Shown piece by piece: positions 35,886-43,789 of a DNA stretch of 64,000 bases (position 1 is its first letter; each line of letters starts with the position of its first letter). Under the pieces are notes generated by a model. That model made no database searches. It saw only the letters and a program-made list of their open reading frames with translations, and had not been told where the DNA came from. The position numbers were made by a program, and so were the translations under genes. Source of the stretch: Mastigocoleus testarum BC008. Lineage in GTDB: Bacteria; Cyanobacteriota; Cyanobacteriia; Cyanobacteriales; Nostocaceae. Location: assembly GCF_001456025.1 (NCBI RefSeq), contig NZ_LMTZ01000086.1:96403-160402 (forward strand). Direction: 5' to 3'.

Positions 35886-36641
35886 TTACTCCTTACTTTT
35901 CCACTTAAGTATTTTTTCTTTGATCGTGATTCTTCCAGACTGATAAATTCTTAGAGCTTTTCGAGTGAGGACATAACTAATATTTCCTTGATTTGCTAAA
36001 TACTTACTATTGCTAATATGTGATTTTTCTGAGTGCTTGTAACTTTTCAAAGGAAGGTTAATGACAATACCACTTCTGAGAACAGCAATGTAACTACTTG
36101 GAATACTATCACCACAAATATAAGTAATAAAACTTTTAGTTTCAGCTTTGACAAAAGTCTTTTGACCTTGGGGACATCCTTTTTTTAAAGGTTTACCATC
36201 AGCACTAACAGCGTATTTAACTTCTTCTTGAAGGACCACACGATTTGCTTTGATTGCTAACATTTCGTAGGGATTCACAGAATATTTCGCTTCCTCACGT
36301 TGTGCAATGTAAGTTTCACCTCTTCTTGCTGTTACGGGAGTAGTAAATTTACCTCCAATTTTGGGAATCCGAACATAATACCCCAGACGATGTCGCCGAT
36401 CTCCCCTGCAAATATATACCCGGTATTTTTGCGTTTCAAAACTACGTATTGGCAGTAGATTAGCTTTAGGACAAATATTTTGGCTAAAAATCGGTTTTTC
36501 TCGTGGTTTTTTAATTTCTTTCGCTAATACACTTGAAGCTGCTAACGACAGTATATAAAATGAACTTAAAAGTATAATGTTAAATACTTTTTTATAACTT
36601 AAATTCTGTTTTAATAAAATCATTTTTTCCAGTTTTGACAT
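35886..36641 (-). CDS. Secreted hypothetical protein with internal duplication
   Basis: A 251-residue protein with a signal peptide (hydrophobic core in NIILLSSFYILSLAASSVLA, cleavage likely after VLA). The mature part has two related halves: YRVYICRGDRRHRLGYYVRI with KYSVNPYEMLAIKANRVVLQ, and FITYICGDSIPSSYIAVLRS with ISYVLTRKALRIYQSGRITI. Each half carries one Cys in a YIC motif plus another Cys, so disulfides in the periplasm are plausible. No family is recognised. The ATG at 36641 or the later MILLKQ (Met-7) could be the start. Confidence 0.75.
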   Translation of the reverse strand: MSKLEKMILLKQNLSYKKVFNIILLSSFYILSLAASSVLAKEIKKPREKPIFSQNICPKANLLPIRSFETQKYRVYICRGDRRHRLGYYVRIPKIGGKFTTPVTARRGETYIAQREEAKYSVNPYEMLAIKANRVVLQEEVKYAVSADGKPLKKGCPQGQKTFVKAETKSFITYICGDSIPSSYIAVLRSGIVINLPLKSYKHSEKSHISNSKYLANQGNISYVLTRKALRIYQSGRITIKEKILKWKSKE

Positions 36642-36740
36642 GTAAAAATGTCACCATCTCTTGTCAAGATAGTTAACGATAGGAAACCGGTTGATTATTG
36701 TTAGCAAAGCGTACCCTCTGGGCATAGAAAATTAGTTATT

Positions 36741-36810
36741 TGTAGGGTATGTTAGGCGCGCAAAAGAATTTCTTTTTTGGTTGCCGTTATTTCCACGCCG
36801 TAACGCACCG
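36741..36810. repeat. MITE-like element with GGTGCGTTA-type ends (copy 1)
   Basis: The element begins TGTAGGGTATGTTAGGCGCG and ends ACGCCGTAACGCACCG, imperfect inverted ends around a short core with CAAAAGAATTTCTTTTTTGG. A half copy follows at about 36831-36865. A second full copy in opposite orientation lies at 52970-53042. Confidence 0.6.
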
Positions 36811-36947
36811 CCATGTCACATTAATGTATAAGGGTGTGTTAGGTGGACAAAAGAATGTCTTTTTTGATCGAAGTACAAGCTTATAGCTACCCTACCTTCG
36901 GAGCCGCCAACAAAATCAAATATGATTCCTATATTTATCGGTATATC

Positions 36948-37059
36948 GGTATTTTCAACCTGATATTTTCAACCCAGTATTTCTAATTTGGTATTTCTAA
37001 TTTGGTATTTCTAACTTGGTATTTCTAACTTGGTATTTTCACGTCGGTATTTTTATTGA
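36948..37059. repeat. Tandem array, eight copies of a 14-bp unit
   Basis: Eight consecutive 14-mers of the type GGTATTTCTAATTT can be cut without gaps from 36948 to 37059; the middle four are nearly identical and the outer ones are degenerate. It lies between two minus-strand genes, about 120 bp beyond the stop of the SRPBCC gene. Confidence 0.85.
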
Positions 37060-37179
37060 GGGATATCTTATTTGGTAAGTATAAATATGAAAATAACCCC
37101 AGACAACAAATATCTGAGGTAATCATCTACTCTTTACAGAAAATAATTTGAAAATAAGATTTTGGTTAAGTAATATCCT

Positions 37180-37629
37180 TTACTTTGATTCACATTCTTT
37201 TTTTGTTACTTCATGGCGGTAACGAAACATCGCATCAAGCTGCATTTGTACCAGCCAACCACTGACAAATTCTACTGGTTCGCCACCTGGCATTGCAAAA
37301 CAAATCTCATCTGTTAATCTTGTTTTTCCATCTTCTGATTCAAATTTATGCTGATGAGTCCAATGTTCAAAAGGTCCAGAAATTTGTTGGTCGGTAAACG
37401 ATTTATGTGGTTCACACTCGGTATGACGCGCTAACCAAGTTAAAGGTAAGGGTCCCAGATACAGACGAAATTCTGTAACTGCACCTGTTGCTAATCCCCC
37501 CTCTCGGCGAATTACCTGTACGGGTTGCCAAGGTGGGGTTAATAGCTGTAATACATCTGCCCTCTCATGAAATTTCCAAACCACTTCCACCGGTGCATCG
37601 ATCACCGAGGAATATTTAAATTGCAACAT
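37180..37629 (-). CDS. SRPBCC (START/Bet v1-like) family protein
   Basis: A 149-residue single-domain protein. The opening FKYSSVIDAPVEVVWKFHER is typical of the polyketide-cyclase/SRPBCC fold, and GPFEHWTHQHKFESEDGKTR with LTDEICFAMPGG forms the later strands; these proteins have a hydrophobic cavity that binds lipids, polyketides or pigments. The ligand is unknown. It lies 29 bp downstream of the CPXCG gene and probably shares its transcript. Confidence 0.9.
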   Translation of the reverse strand: MLQFKYSSVIDAPVEVVWKFHERADVLQLLTPPWQPVQVIRREGGLATGAVTEFRLYLGPLPLTWLARHTECEPHKSFTDQQISGPFEHWTHQHKFESEDGKTRLTDEICFAMPGGEPVEFVSGWLVQMQLDAMFRYRHEVTKKECESK

Positions 37630-37658
37630 TAAGCAAATTCCATTATTTCAACTCTTAA

Positions 37659-37847
37659 TTACTCTTCATATTCAGTGTCGATTTCTATATCTAAGGTTTC
37701 TTCATCAATCCGTAGAAACAAAACATTGGGGCGACAACATACCTGACAATCCTCTACATAAGATTGTTGATAACCACCGGTTAAATCGACAAAAGTTAAG
37801 TTTGTTTCGCCGCAATAAGCACAATAATACTCAGCAGTTGTTTGCAT
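37659..37847 (-). CDS. CPXCG motif-containing small zinc protein
   Basis: A 62-residue protein with CAYCGE near the N-terminus and CQVCCRPN in the middle, the two metal-binding knuckles of the CPXCG cysteine-rich family, followed by an acidic C-terminus (DIEIDTEYEE). Function is not known. It precedes the SRPBCC gene by 29 bp on the same strand, so the two form a small operon. Confidence 0.85.
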   Translation of the reverse strand: MQTTAEYYCAYCGETNLTFVDLTGGYQQSYVEDCQVCCRPNVLFLRIDEETLDIEIDTEYEE

Positions 37848-38180
37848 TAATTAATAAAGAGATAACAATTATAAAAAAAATATCATTAGTTATTGCAATA
37901 GAAGCCTAAACATAAAATATCTATTACTTATTTTAGGACGAGTCGTCAATAACTACAATCTGGGAAGATATAGCGCTAAGCGCAAGTTATTAGCGTACCG
38001 TAGGTCGCGCAGCTAGAGCTTTTATGGCGTCGGCGTTAGCCTAAGCACGTGTCTGTAGGACATAAGTAATTAGCGGATCCGTTACGCTTACGCGCTTGCG
38101 CTAACAGGACAGATGGAGATGTTGTAGAGGTTGATATTGCTTTAAATTAAGATTCCGAATTCGTGAAGCATTTAATCCTA
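37848..38180. repeat. GC-rich repeat patch
   Basis: This 333-bp gap holds GC-rich palindromic segments: TAGCGCTAAGCGCAAG, GTACCGTAGGTCGCGCAGC and GGATCCGTTACGCTTACGCG at about 37971-38105, matching the dispersed family seen near 3700, 10910 and 35700. No gene is visible. Confidence 0.55.
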
Positions 38181-38825
38181 CTAAGATTTCTTCGCCACAA
38201 TAAACACCCCTTTTAATTTAAATAACCCTCTGTTTACGCTTTTGCTTGGTTCCCAATGGTAGTCAATCGTAAAACCAGCATCAGTCAAACTGTCTAATAA
38301 TTCTTTCGTGGTAAAAACCACAACCATTGGTATCAAACCCAAAAATATTCCAATCGGCGCGACCATCTTAAACCACTTCATCGTATCTCCTAAACAAACC
38401 GTACTGGTGACGAAAACCCCATTTGGTTTGAGCATCTTGTAAACTTTGGCGATAACTTCTTCTTTGTTTTTAAGTAAATGCAAAACATTGAGTCCTAACA
38501 CCACGTCGAAGGTGCTATCGCCAACACTTAATTCATCGATGGTCGATTGTTCAAAGGTGACATTTTCGATTTTGTTTGCTTCAGCTTTACTTCGGGCAAT
38601 TTCAATCATTTCTGACGAAAAATCTATTGCTCGAATATGTTTAACGTAAGGTGAGTGAGCGATCGCGGTAGATCCTGTCCCACAGCCAAACTCCAGCACT
38701 TCCATGTCTGGCTTAAAGTATTCCCGTGTAACTTGCAGTTTTTTCTGATAAGTTTCTTCGTCAGCAATGGGTTGTTTAGAATAGCTTTCTGCAATTTTGT
38801 CCCAAAATTTAATTGAATTATTCAT
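38181..38825 (-). CDS. Class I SAM-dependent methyltransferase
   Basis: A 214-residue Rossmann-fold methyltransferase. Motif I is VLEFGCGTGSTA (about 44-55), the acidic post-I loop is IRAIDFSSEMIEIAR, and motif IV is FDVVLGLNVLHLL. The later segment MKWFKMVAPIGIFLGLIPMV is hydrophobic and may form a lipophilic substrate pocket or membrane contact. The substrate cannot be named. It stands alone, with repeats on both sides. Confidence 0.92.
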   Translation of the reverse strand: MNNSIKFWDKIAESYSKQPIADEETYQKKLQVTREYFKPDMEVLEFGCGTGSTAIAHSPYVKHIRAIDFSSEMIEIARSKAEANKIENVTFEQSTIDELSVGDSTFDVVLGLNVLHLLKNKEEVIAKVYKMLKPNGVFVTSTVCLGDTMKWFKMVAPIGIFLGLIPMVVVFTTKELLDSLTDAGFTIDYHWEPSKSVNRGLFKLKGVFIVAKKS

Positions 38826-38983
38826 CGCATACCTCTCTTAAATACTTATAGCTAATTCATACAAAGTCAGATATGTCCAGACTTCTCTATGATAGATAAC
38901 TTGTAAGTGCGATGATTTATTGCAGAATTATGCGCTTTACTAACAGGACAGGTCATGTCCTTATGGACCGGGGCGTAAGCACA

Positions 38984-39067
38984 GCAGGAGACAGGAGTGA
39001 GGAGTAGAATCTGCTTTATAACTGACTTTCAGTTTTTTAACTTTACCTCACTTAGTTGCAATCCGCC
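38984..39067. repeat. Copy of an ~80-bp dispersed repeat
   Basis: GCAGGAGACAGGAGTGA and ATCTGCTTTA at one end, and TTTACCTCACTTAGTTGCAATCCGCC at the other, match the copy at 16252-16330 in the same orientation with a similar spacing. A partial third copy (TTTATCTCATTGACTCACAATCCG) lies at about 57056-57079. Confidence 0.6.
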
Positions 39068-39081
39068 AACGACTCGTATTA

Positions 39082-39362
39082 CTACCATGCGATCGCTAAG
39101 CCATCAGCACGAGGTTCGCTAGCAGCTATTAATGTTTGCTCGTGTCGAGCGATAATTTGACCCTTTCCGAATGATTCTTGGGAGGAGACTATCACATTGT
39201 GTTCCCGCTCTTGTAGCTTACTTATAATCCTAGGACTAGAGGTTGACTCGATTTTAACTGTTGAATCACAAATAAATCGCCATCTTGGAGCATCCAAAGC
39301 TGCTTGGGGATTCATGCCATAATCAGCCAAATTCACAACTACTTGCAAATGTCCCTGAGGCT
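39082..39362 (-). pseudogene. ggt: Gamma-glutamyltransferase, C-terminal fragment
   Basis: Read on the minus strand the fragment begins at the 12-bp repeat as PQGHLQVVVNLADYGMNPQA and continues ALDAPRWRFICDS to DGLAIAW, the last ~90 residues of a gamma-glutamyltransferase (PQAALDAPRWRF is a family hallmark). It has no start of its own. It is the continuation of the fragment at 41267-41552; the two are separated by a 1.9-kb insertion carrying a histidine kinase. Confidence 0.85.
39351..39362. repeat. 12-bp direct repeat, left side of the kinase cassette
   Basis: GTCCCTGAGGCT at 39351-39362 is repeated exactly at 41267-41278. One copy belongs to the ggt coding sequence (PQG-H), so the pair looks like a target duplication made on insertion. 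Confidence 0.75.
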
Positions 39363-39529
39363 AGGGTGTTTACTTTGTGAAAAATAGCTCGAAAAAACTT
39401 CATGCAAATTTTGTATCATTATTTGAGGTCAAAAATATAATCTTTCTTTTTGAAAGTATGGAATGCCCAAAAACTTGAGATGACCAAGCCTTAAGGTCTA
39501 TGTAGTTCTGGGAAGGGTATTAACTCTTG

Positions 39530-39557
39530 TAACAAAATAACCCAGGTCAAAGCCTGG
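39530..39557 (-). terminator. Terminator overlapping the end of the kinase gene
   Basis: On the minus strand CCAGG-CTTTGA-CCTGG, spanning the kinase stop codon, is followed by GTTATTTTGTT. The stem is short (5 bp) but the placement fits a terminator within the cassette. Confidence 0.45.
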
Positions 39558-41190
39558 ACTGATTTCGCATTTTTCCGAGTACGATAGGAATTTCAATAAT
39601 GAACTCCGTACCAACACCCTCTTCGGAAATAAACTCAATCTTGCCATCGTGCTTTTCAACAATCAGCTGATGACTGATTGTCATACCTATGCCAGTGCCC
39701 TTACCTACGGCTTTTGTAGTGAAAAATGGGTTGAAGATGTGAGCTTTGACTGCTTCAGGGATGCCAATCCCATTATCTGCAATGCTGATGCGAACACTCT
39801 CCGGGCAAGCTACGGTGGTAATAGTAATCTTAGGTGAATTTTGAGTTACCTGTGTCTTCTGCTCAAACGCGGTATCCAGGGCGTCAATCCCATTCGAGAG
39901 AATATTCATAAACACTTGATTGATCTGACCAGCATAGCATTCCACTAGCGGTAGGTTGCCAAAGTTACGCTCAATGCTGATGGTCGGACGCGGTAGATGC
40001 GGTTTGAGACGATGCTGCAATATCATCAGGGTACTCTCTATTCCTTCGTGGATATTCACCGCCTTGATGTCGGCCTCATCCTTACGAGAAAAGTTGCGCA
40101 GTGACAGTACAATCTCTCGAATTCGTTTCGTACCGACTTTCATAGAAGACAGCGTTTTCTCCAGATCTTCTTTTATAAAATCCACATCCAACATTTCCAT
40201 CTGTTCGCAAATCTTCGCATCGGGTTCTGGATAGTACTGTTCGTAGAGCCCTAAAGCCTCAAGTAACGTTTTAGAATAGCCTTCCACATGACAGAGGTTG
40301 CCATAGATAAAGTTGACTGGATTGTTGATCTCGTGGGCAACCCCCGCCACCAATTCGCCCAGACCAGACATTTTCTCCTGATGAATTAGCGTGGTTTGGG
40401 TGCTTTTCAGTTCCTCCAGAGTATCAGACAGTTCCTGTGTGCGCTGTTTGAGTAGAGTATCTGCCCGCCCCACAAATAGGTTCAAAATTAGGTAAAGCAG
40501 GCCCAGAATCAGCAGACTCCCCAACATGATTTCTTTCTGAGTGCGCTCAATCCGCTGAAGTAAGGGCGTGACATCGGTGTACAGTTCAAATACCGCAACA
40601 ATTTTTCCGTCTTCGTGGACAGGAATGTAGCTGGATAGCCAGTGACGATCCTCAAGAACTTGTTGAATGGCCTTAAAGGTATCGCGATGACCCAGTTGAC
40701 TGAGGACTCGGCCAGTCCTGGCAGATAAAAAACCTGGAGATTCGCTCTTATCATCTCCCAACTGATCGGTATTAGTGGAAAACACTGTCCGCCCCTGCAG
40801 ATCAAATACCTTAACCTTAGCGATGGGAGAGTCTTCTAGTTGGATGGTGAGTTCGTCATAGAGTTGGCGAGTGTGAGGATCTGCGGCCAGTTCTTCATCG
40901 CTAAGTCCTTGGGTTGAGGTTAGAAACGTCCCGTGTTCTGGCCAAAGCTTCTTGGCAAACACATTGGTCAGGGTGACATTACTCTCTTCGGTGGACACTA
41001 CTAAAGTACGAATAGCCCGTTCCTTATATAACACAGAGAGTAAGCCAATGGACAGGACAAATCCACTTAAGCTAACAATCGAAAAATTACGCAGCAGATT
41101 GAATCGACGTTGGACAGTGGGTTGATTCGTCGAGAAGAACTTGAGTAAACGGGCGACCATTTGCTTCAATACTTTGAGTGGTGGTTCCAT
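39547..41190 (-). CDS. Sensor histidine kinase (inserted in ggt)
   Basis: A 547-residue membrane sensor kinase. Membrane helices at about 34-56 and 221-240 enclose a ~165-residue extracytoplasmic sensor domain (dCache/single-Cache-like: KVKVFDLQGRTVFSTN, then SSYIPVHEDGKIVAVFELYT). A coiled coil leads to the H-box GVAHEINNPVNF with H286, followed by the N-box (NILSNGIDAL), G1 (DNGIGIP), F (FNPFFTTK) and G2 (GKGTGIGM), so it should be active. No response regulator is adjacent. It lies wholly inside the cassette that splits ggt and looks richer in G+C than the surrounding genes, consistent with recent acquisition. Confidence 0.93.
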   Translation of the reverse strand: MEPPLKVLKQMVARLLKFFSTNQPTVQRRFNLLRNFSIVSLSGFVLSIGLLSVLYKERAIRTLVVSTEESNVTLTNVFAKKLWPEHGTFLTSTQGLSDEELAADPHTRQLYDELTIQLEDSPIAKVKVFDLQGRTVFSTNTDQLGDDKSESPGFLSARTGRVLSQLGHRDTFKAIQQVLEDRHWLSSYIPVHEDGKIVAVFELYTDVTPLLQRIERTQKEIMLGSLLILGLLYLILNLFVGRADTLLKQRTQELSDTLEELKSTQTTLIHQEKMSGLGELVAGVAHEINNPVNFIYGNLCHVEGYSKTLLEALGLYEQYYPEPDAKICEQMEMLDVDFIKEDLEKTLSSMKVGTKRIREIVLSLRNFSRKDEADIKAVNIHEGIESTLMILQHRLKPHLPRPTISIERNFGNLPLVECYAGQINQVFMNILSNGIDALDTAFEQKTQVTQNSPKITITTVACPESVRISIADNGIGIPEAVKAHIFNPFFTTKAVGKGTGIGMTISHQLIVEKHDGKIEFISEEGVGTEFIIEIPIVLGKMRNQSRL

Positions 41191-41266
41191 ATCAGCCTTA
41201 TTGTTCCCAATGATGGTTTAGACATACCTGGGCTGGGTGAGCCTAGCCTGGATAAGTAGGGTGGAG

Positions 41267-41278
41267 GTCCCTGAGGCT
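41267..41278. repeat. 12-bp direct repeat, right side of the kinase cassette
   Basis: GTCCCTGAGGCT, identical to 39351-39362. This copy continues directly into native ggt sequence to the right. Confidence 0.75.
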
Positions 41279-41552
41279 GTATAGAACCACCCATTACACC
41301 AAAAGGTCCTATCGGTTGATTATCTTGGGTTAGGAAACCAGGAATAATTGTATGTAAGGGGCGCTTGTTAGGTGCTAATTGATTGAGATGATCTGACTCC
41401 AAGGTGAAACAGCAACCTCTATTTTGCAATGCAATACCAGTTTGAGCAGGTAAAATTCCACTACCAAAACCCATGTAGTTAGATTGGATAAACGATACCA
41501 TTAGCTCACTATCAGCTGCTACAAGGTACACAGTTCCACCTTTAAGCAACAA
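41267..41552 (-). pseudogene. ggt: Gamma-glutamyltransferase, central fragment
   Basis: On the minus strand this reads GGTVYLVAADSELMVSFIQS, NYMGFGSGILPAQTGIALQN, then FGVMGGSIQPQG, the small-subunit core of gamma-glutamyltransferase (the SNYMGFGSG stretch is diagnostic). The normal ~350 residues before it, including the self-cleavage threonine region, are missing, because the radical SAM gene ends just upstream. It runs into the 12-bp repeat and then into the inserted cassette. The enzyme cannot be functional. Confidence 0.85.
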
Positions 41553-41600
41553 GCTTGGTATAAAAAATATAATGACGTTTGCTATGCGATCGCGTAAAAA

Positions 41601-43247
41601 TTACCCATTCCGAACCAAAGCTTTTTCTGGTGACTGCTCAAAATGAGTGGTTGCTTCTGACAAATGTTTAATTAATGTGGATTTAGGTAATGGTCCTTGC
41701 AAATGATCCCAAGGTAATACTTGTTCTGTTGACCAATTAGCATGAACGTAAAAATCTAGTTTAGGGATTTTTCCTTTTAATTCTTTAAATGCACGCTTAT
41801 AACTACCTAAAGAATCACCAAAGTCGCGGGTTAATTCCAATAGGTGAGATAGTCTTCTATCCCCCCTAGAAAGCAAAGCCTGAATGATTGACCAATTATA
41901 GCTTTCCGGACGAAAATCAATTCCTTGGGGTTTAAGTTTCTTCTGTAAAAACTGCAAGCGTTTTTGGGCTTGTGGGTTAACTCCCATCCACTGAAATGGA
42001 GTATGGGCTTTGGGAACAAAAGTACTGCAACCCCAAGTCAGACGCAAACCAGGTGCTGCTTTTTTAAGGTCGCGCATCATGCTTACGGTCGCATCTAAAT
42101 CGCCGGGTTCCTCTCCAGGAATTCCCACCATTCCATATAATTTTAAACTTTTGAGTCCGCCAGCTTTAGCATTGATCGCTGCTTGAGTAATCTCATCTTG
42201 TTGAAGTTTCTTATTAACGATGCGGCGTACTTTTTCAGATCCACTTTCTACAGCAATTGTCAGGGAACGAGTATCTCTTTTTGCTAAAGTTTGCGCTAAT
42301 TCGACGCTGACAGTATTTGTCCTGACAGAAGCAATACTCAAACGAACGTCATCGTATTTAGGTTGACTTAAGCGATCGAGCAAACTTTCAAATTCTGGAT
42401 GTTGGGTTACTGAAGCACCTAACAATCCAATTCTATTAGTAACTGTCAAACCTTTTTCAATCGCTGGAATTAAAGAATCATTGATACTCGCAGTTCTAAA
42501 CGGTAAAGTCAAATAACTCGCAAGACAGAAGCGACACATTTCCGGACAACTTCTCACCACTTCCACCATGAAAATATTTTCCCAGGCTGCTTTCTCTGTG
42601 ACTACCGTTGATGCTGAAAGTGTATTTCCCCGATAGGTTTGTTTTTGAACTACAGCTGGAACTTCTGATGAAATTGGTTCAATCGACTTGATCGCATCAT
42701 CGGGAGCGCGATATACCACTTCATATAAACTAGGAACGTAAATCCCTGGTACTTGTGCTAATGCTTTTAATTGAGTTTGTCGAGGTGCATTTCTTACCTC
42801 TTTATAAGCATCAATAAAATTACCCAGTAAATTTTCCCCATCTCCCAGTAAAACTACATCAAAAAAATCAGCGAAGGGTTCGGGATTTGCTGTAAGTACT
42901 GGTCCGCCACCAAAAACTATAGGATGATTATCGTTGCGCTCCTTAGCCCTGATGGGAACCTGCAAATCTTCTAATAAATTTAAAATATTAACGTAGTCCA
43001 GTTCCCAAGACATGGAAAAACCCAGTATTTCCGGCTTTAAGGGCAAATGTTCGTGAATATCGGTAAATAAACGACTTACCTGTAAATCCGAACGCATTGC
43101 TAAAGTCGCCCATACAATCTGATACCCAAGACTGGTTATCCCCACAGTGTATTCATTGGGAAAAGCAAAGATAGTAGGGATTGCATCATTATCGGGAATA
43201 GCAGGACTAAATAGAAGACGTTCAGCAGCGAATATAGAAGCTGTCAC
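41601..43247 (-). CDS. B12-binding-domain radical SAM protein
   Basis: A 548-residue iron-sulfur enzyme. The N-terminal ~150 residues have the Rossmann-like shape of a B12-binding domain (PEILGFSMSWELDYVNILNL, FGGGPVLTANPEPFADFFDV). The radical SAM cluster motif is C234-PEM-C238-RF-C241. The following LGASVTQHPEFE and VESGSEKVRRIVNKKLQQ blocks fit the COG1032 (TIGR03960-like) group found in cyanobacteria, whose reaction is not established. Translation starts at GTG 43247, overlapping the SemiSWEET stop (GTGA), so the two genes are translationally coupled. A radical SAM protein with B12 fold needs cobalamin, as does NrdJ. Confidence 0.9.
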   Translation of the reverse strand: MTASIFAAERLLFSPAIPDNDAIPTIFAFPNEYTVGITSLGYQIVWATLAMRSDLQVSRLFTDIHEHLPLKPEILGFSMSWELDYVNILNLLEDLQVPIRAKERNDNHPIVFGGGPVLTANPEPFADFFDVVLLGDGENLLGNFIDAYKEVRNAPRQTQLKALAQVPGIYVPSLYEVVYRAPDDAIKSIEPISSEVPAVVQKQTYRGNTLSASTVVTEKAAWENIFMVEVVRSCPEMCRFCLASYLTLPFRTASINDSLIPAIEKGLTVTNRIGLLGASVTQHPEFESLLDRLSQPKYDDVRLSIASVRTNTVSVELAQTLAKRDTRSLTIAVESGSEKVRRIVNKKLQQDEITQAAINAKAGGLKSLKLYGMVGIPGEEPGDLDATVSMMRDLKKAAPGLRLTWGCSTFVPKAHTPFQWMGVNPQAQKRLQFLQKKLKPQGIDFRPESYNWSIIQALLSRGDRRLSHLLELTRDFGDSLGSYKRAFKELKGKIPKLDFYVHANWSTEQVLPWDHLQGPLPKSTLIKHLSEATTHFEQSPEKALVRNG

Positions 43248-43522
43248 AGATATTTTCGAGGGCGAGTTTTTCCGTATTTTATTTTAAGCCATAAAATCGT
43301 GAGGTTAAAAACTAAGGTGATGGCATTGGCTAGAACAATTGCGATATCTTGGCGAAGAATTCCATATAGCAACCATAAGGAAACACCCAAAATGAAAGTA
43401 ATCAGCATGATGTAAGACACATCTTTGGCTGATTTGGTTTGCCAGGTCTTTACCATTTGCGGCAAAAAAGATATTGTAGTCAAAGTCGCAGCAGACAACC
43501 CCAAAACAGTTAGATAATTCAT
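43244..43522 (-). CDS. SemiSWEET-type sugar transporter
   Basis: A 92-residue protein of three membrane helices, the half-unit of SWEET transporters. The PQ-loop is visible as TISFLPQMVKTWQTKSAKDVS, and the third helix follows after LWLLYGILRQDIAIVLANAI. SemiSWEETs dimerise and move mono- or disaccharides down a gradient. Its stop overlaps the start of the radical SAM gene by 4 nt. The link between the two activities is not obvious. It starts at ATG 43522. Confidence 0.93.
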   Translation of the reverse strand: MNYLTVLGLSAATLTTISFLPQMVKTWQTKSAKDVSYIMLITFILGVSLWLLYGILRQDIAIVLANAITLVFNLTILWLKIKYGKTRPRKYL

Positions 43523-43675
43523 CGCCCCGTAATTTAATTTGTTTTTCTAAGGCTGAAGCCGAAATAGATTATTACGAATCATTAAAAATACTTGACTTGA
43601 GTAATTATACCTTATCAGCAGTGATTTGGAATATTGGGTATTACCCGTAGCTTTTCTATTTTAATCGGTGGCGAT

Positions 43676-43750
43676 TTTATCGAGAACTTAATTATCGAGA
43701 ACTTAATTATCGAGAACTTAATTATCGAGAACTTAATTATCGAGAACTTA
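43676..43750. repeat. Tandem array, 15-bp unit, about five copies
   Basis: The unit CGAGAACTTAATTAT occurs four times exactly (43681-43740), with a fifth partial copy to 43750 and a few bases before. The array lies in the divergent gap between SemiSWEET and the aldo-keto reductase, 40 bp upstream of the reductase start, so it may sit in its promoter or leader. Confidence 0.9.
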
Positions 43751-43789
43751 TTGATGTGAATAGCAGTTCAGGGATTAAAAGGAGTATCT

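Larger units (their letters stand above)
39363..41266. mobile_element. 1.9-kb inserted cassette carrying a histidine kinase
   Basis: The sequence between the two 12-bp direct repeats interrupts ggt precisely: removing it and one repeat copy restores GGSIQPQGHLQVVVNLADYG. It contains one kinase gene, a short leader and a 184-bp AT-rich tail, but no transposase, integrase or reverse transcriptase. Obvious terminal inverted repeats are not seen. Two sampled lines inside it (39961-40020 and 40321-40380) count 52% and 55% G+C. The mechanism of insertion is unknown. Confidence 0.7.

Noticed and set aside
36948..37059. Possible CRISPR array
   Set aside because: Units are 14 bp head to tail without spacers, and no cas genes are near.
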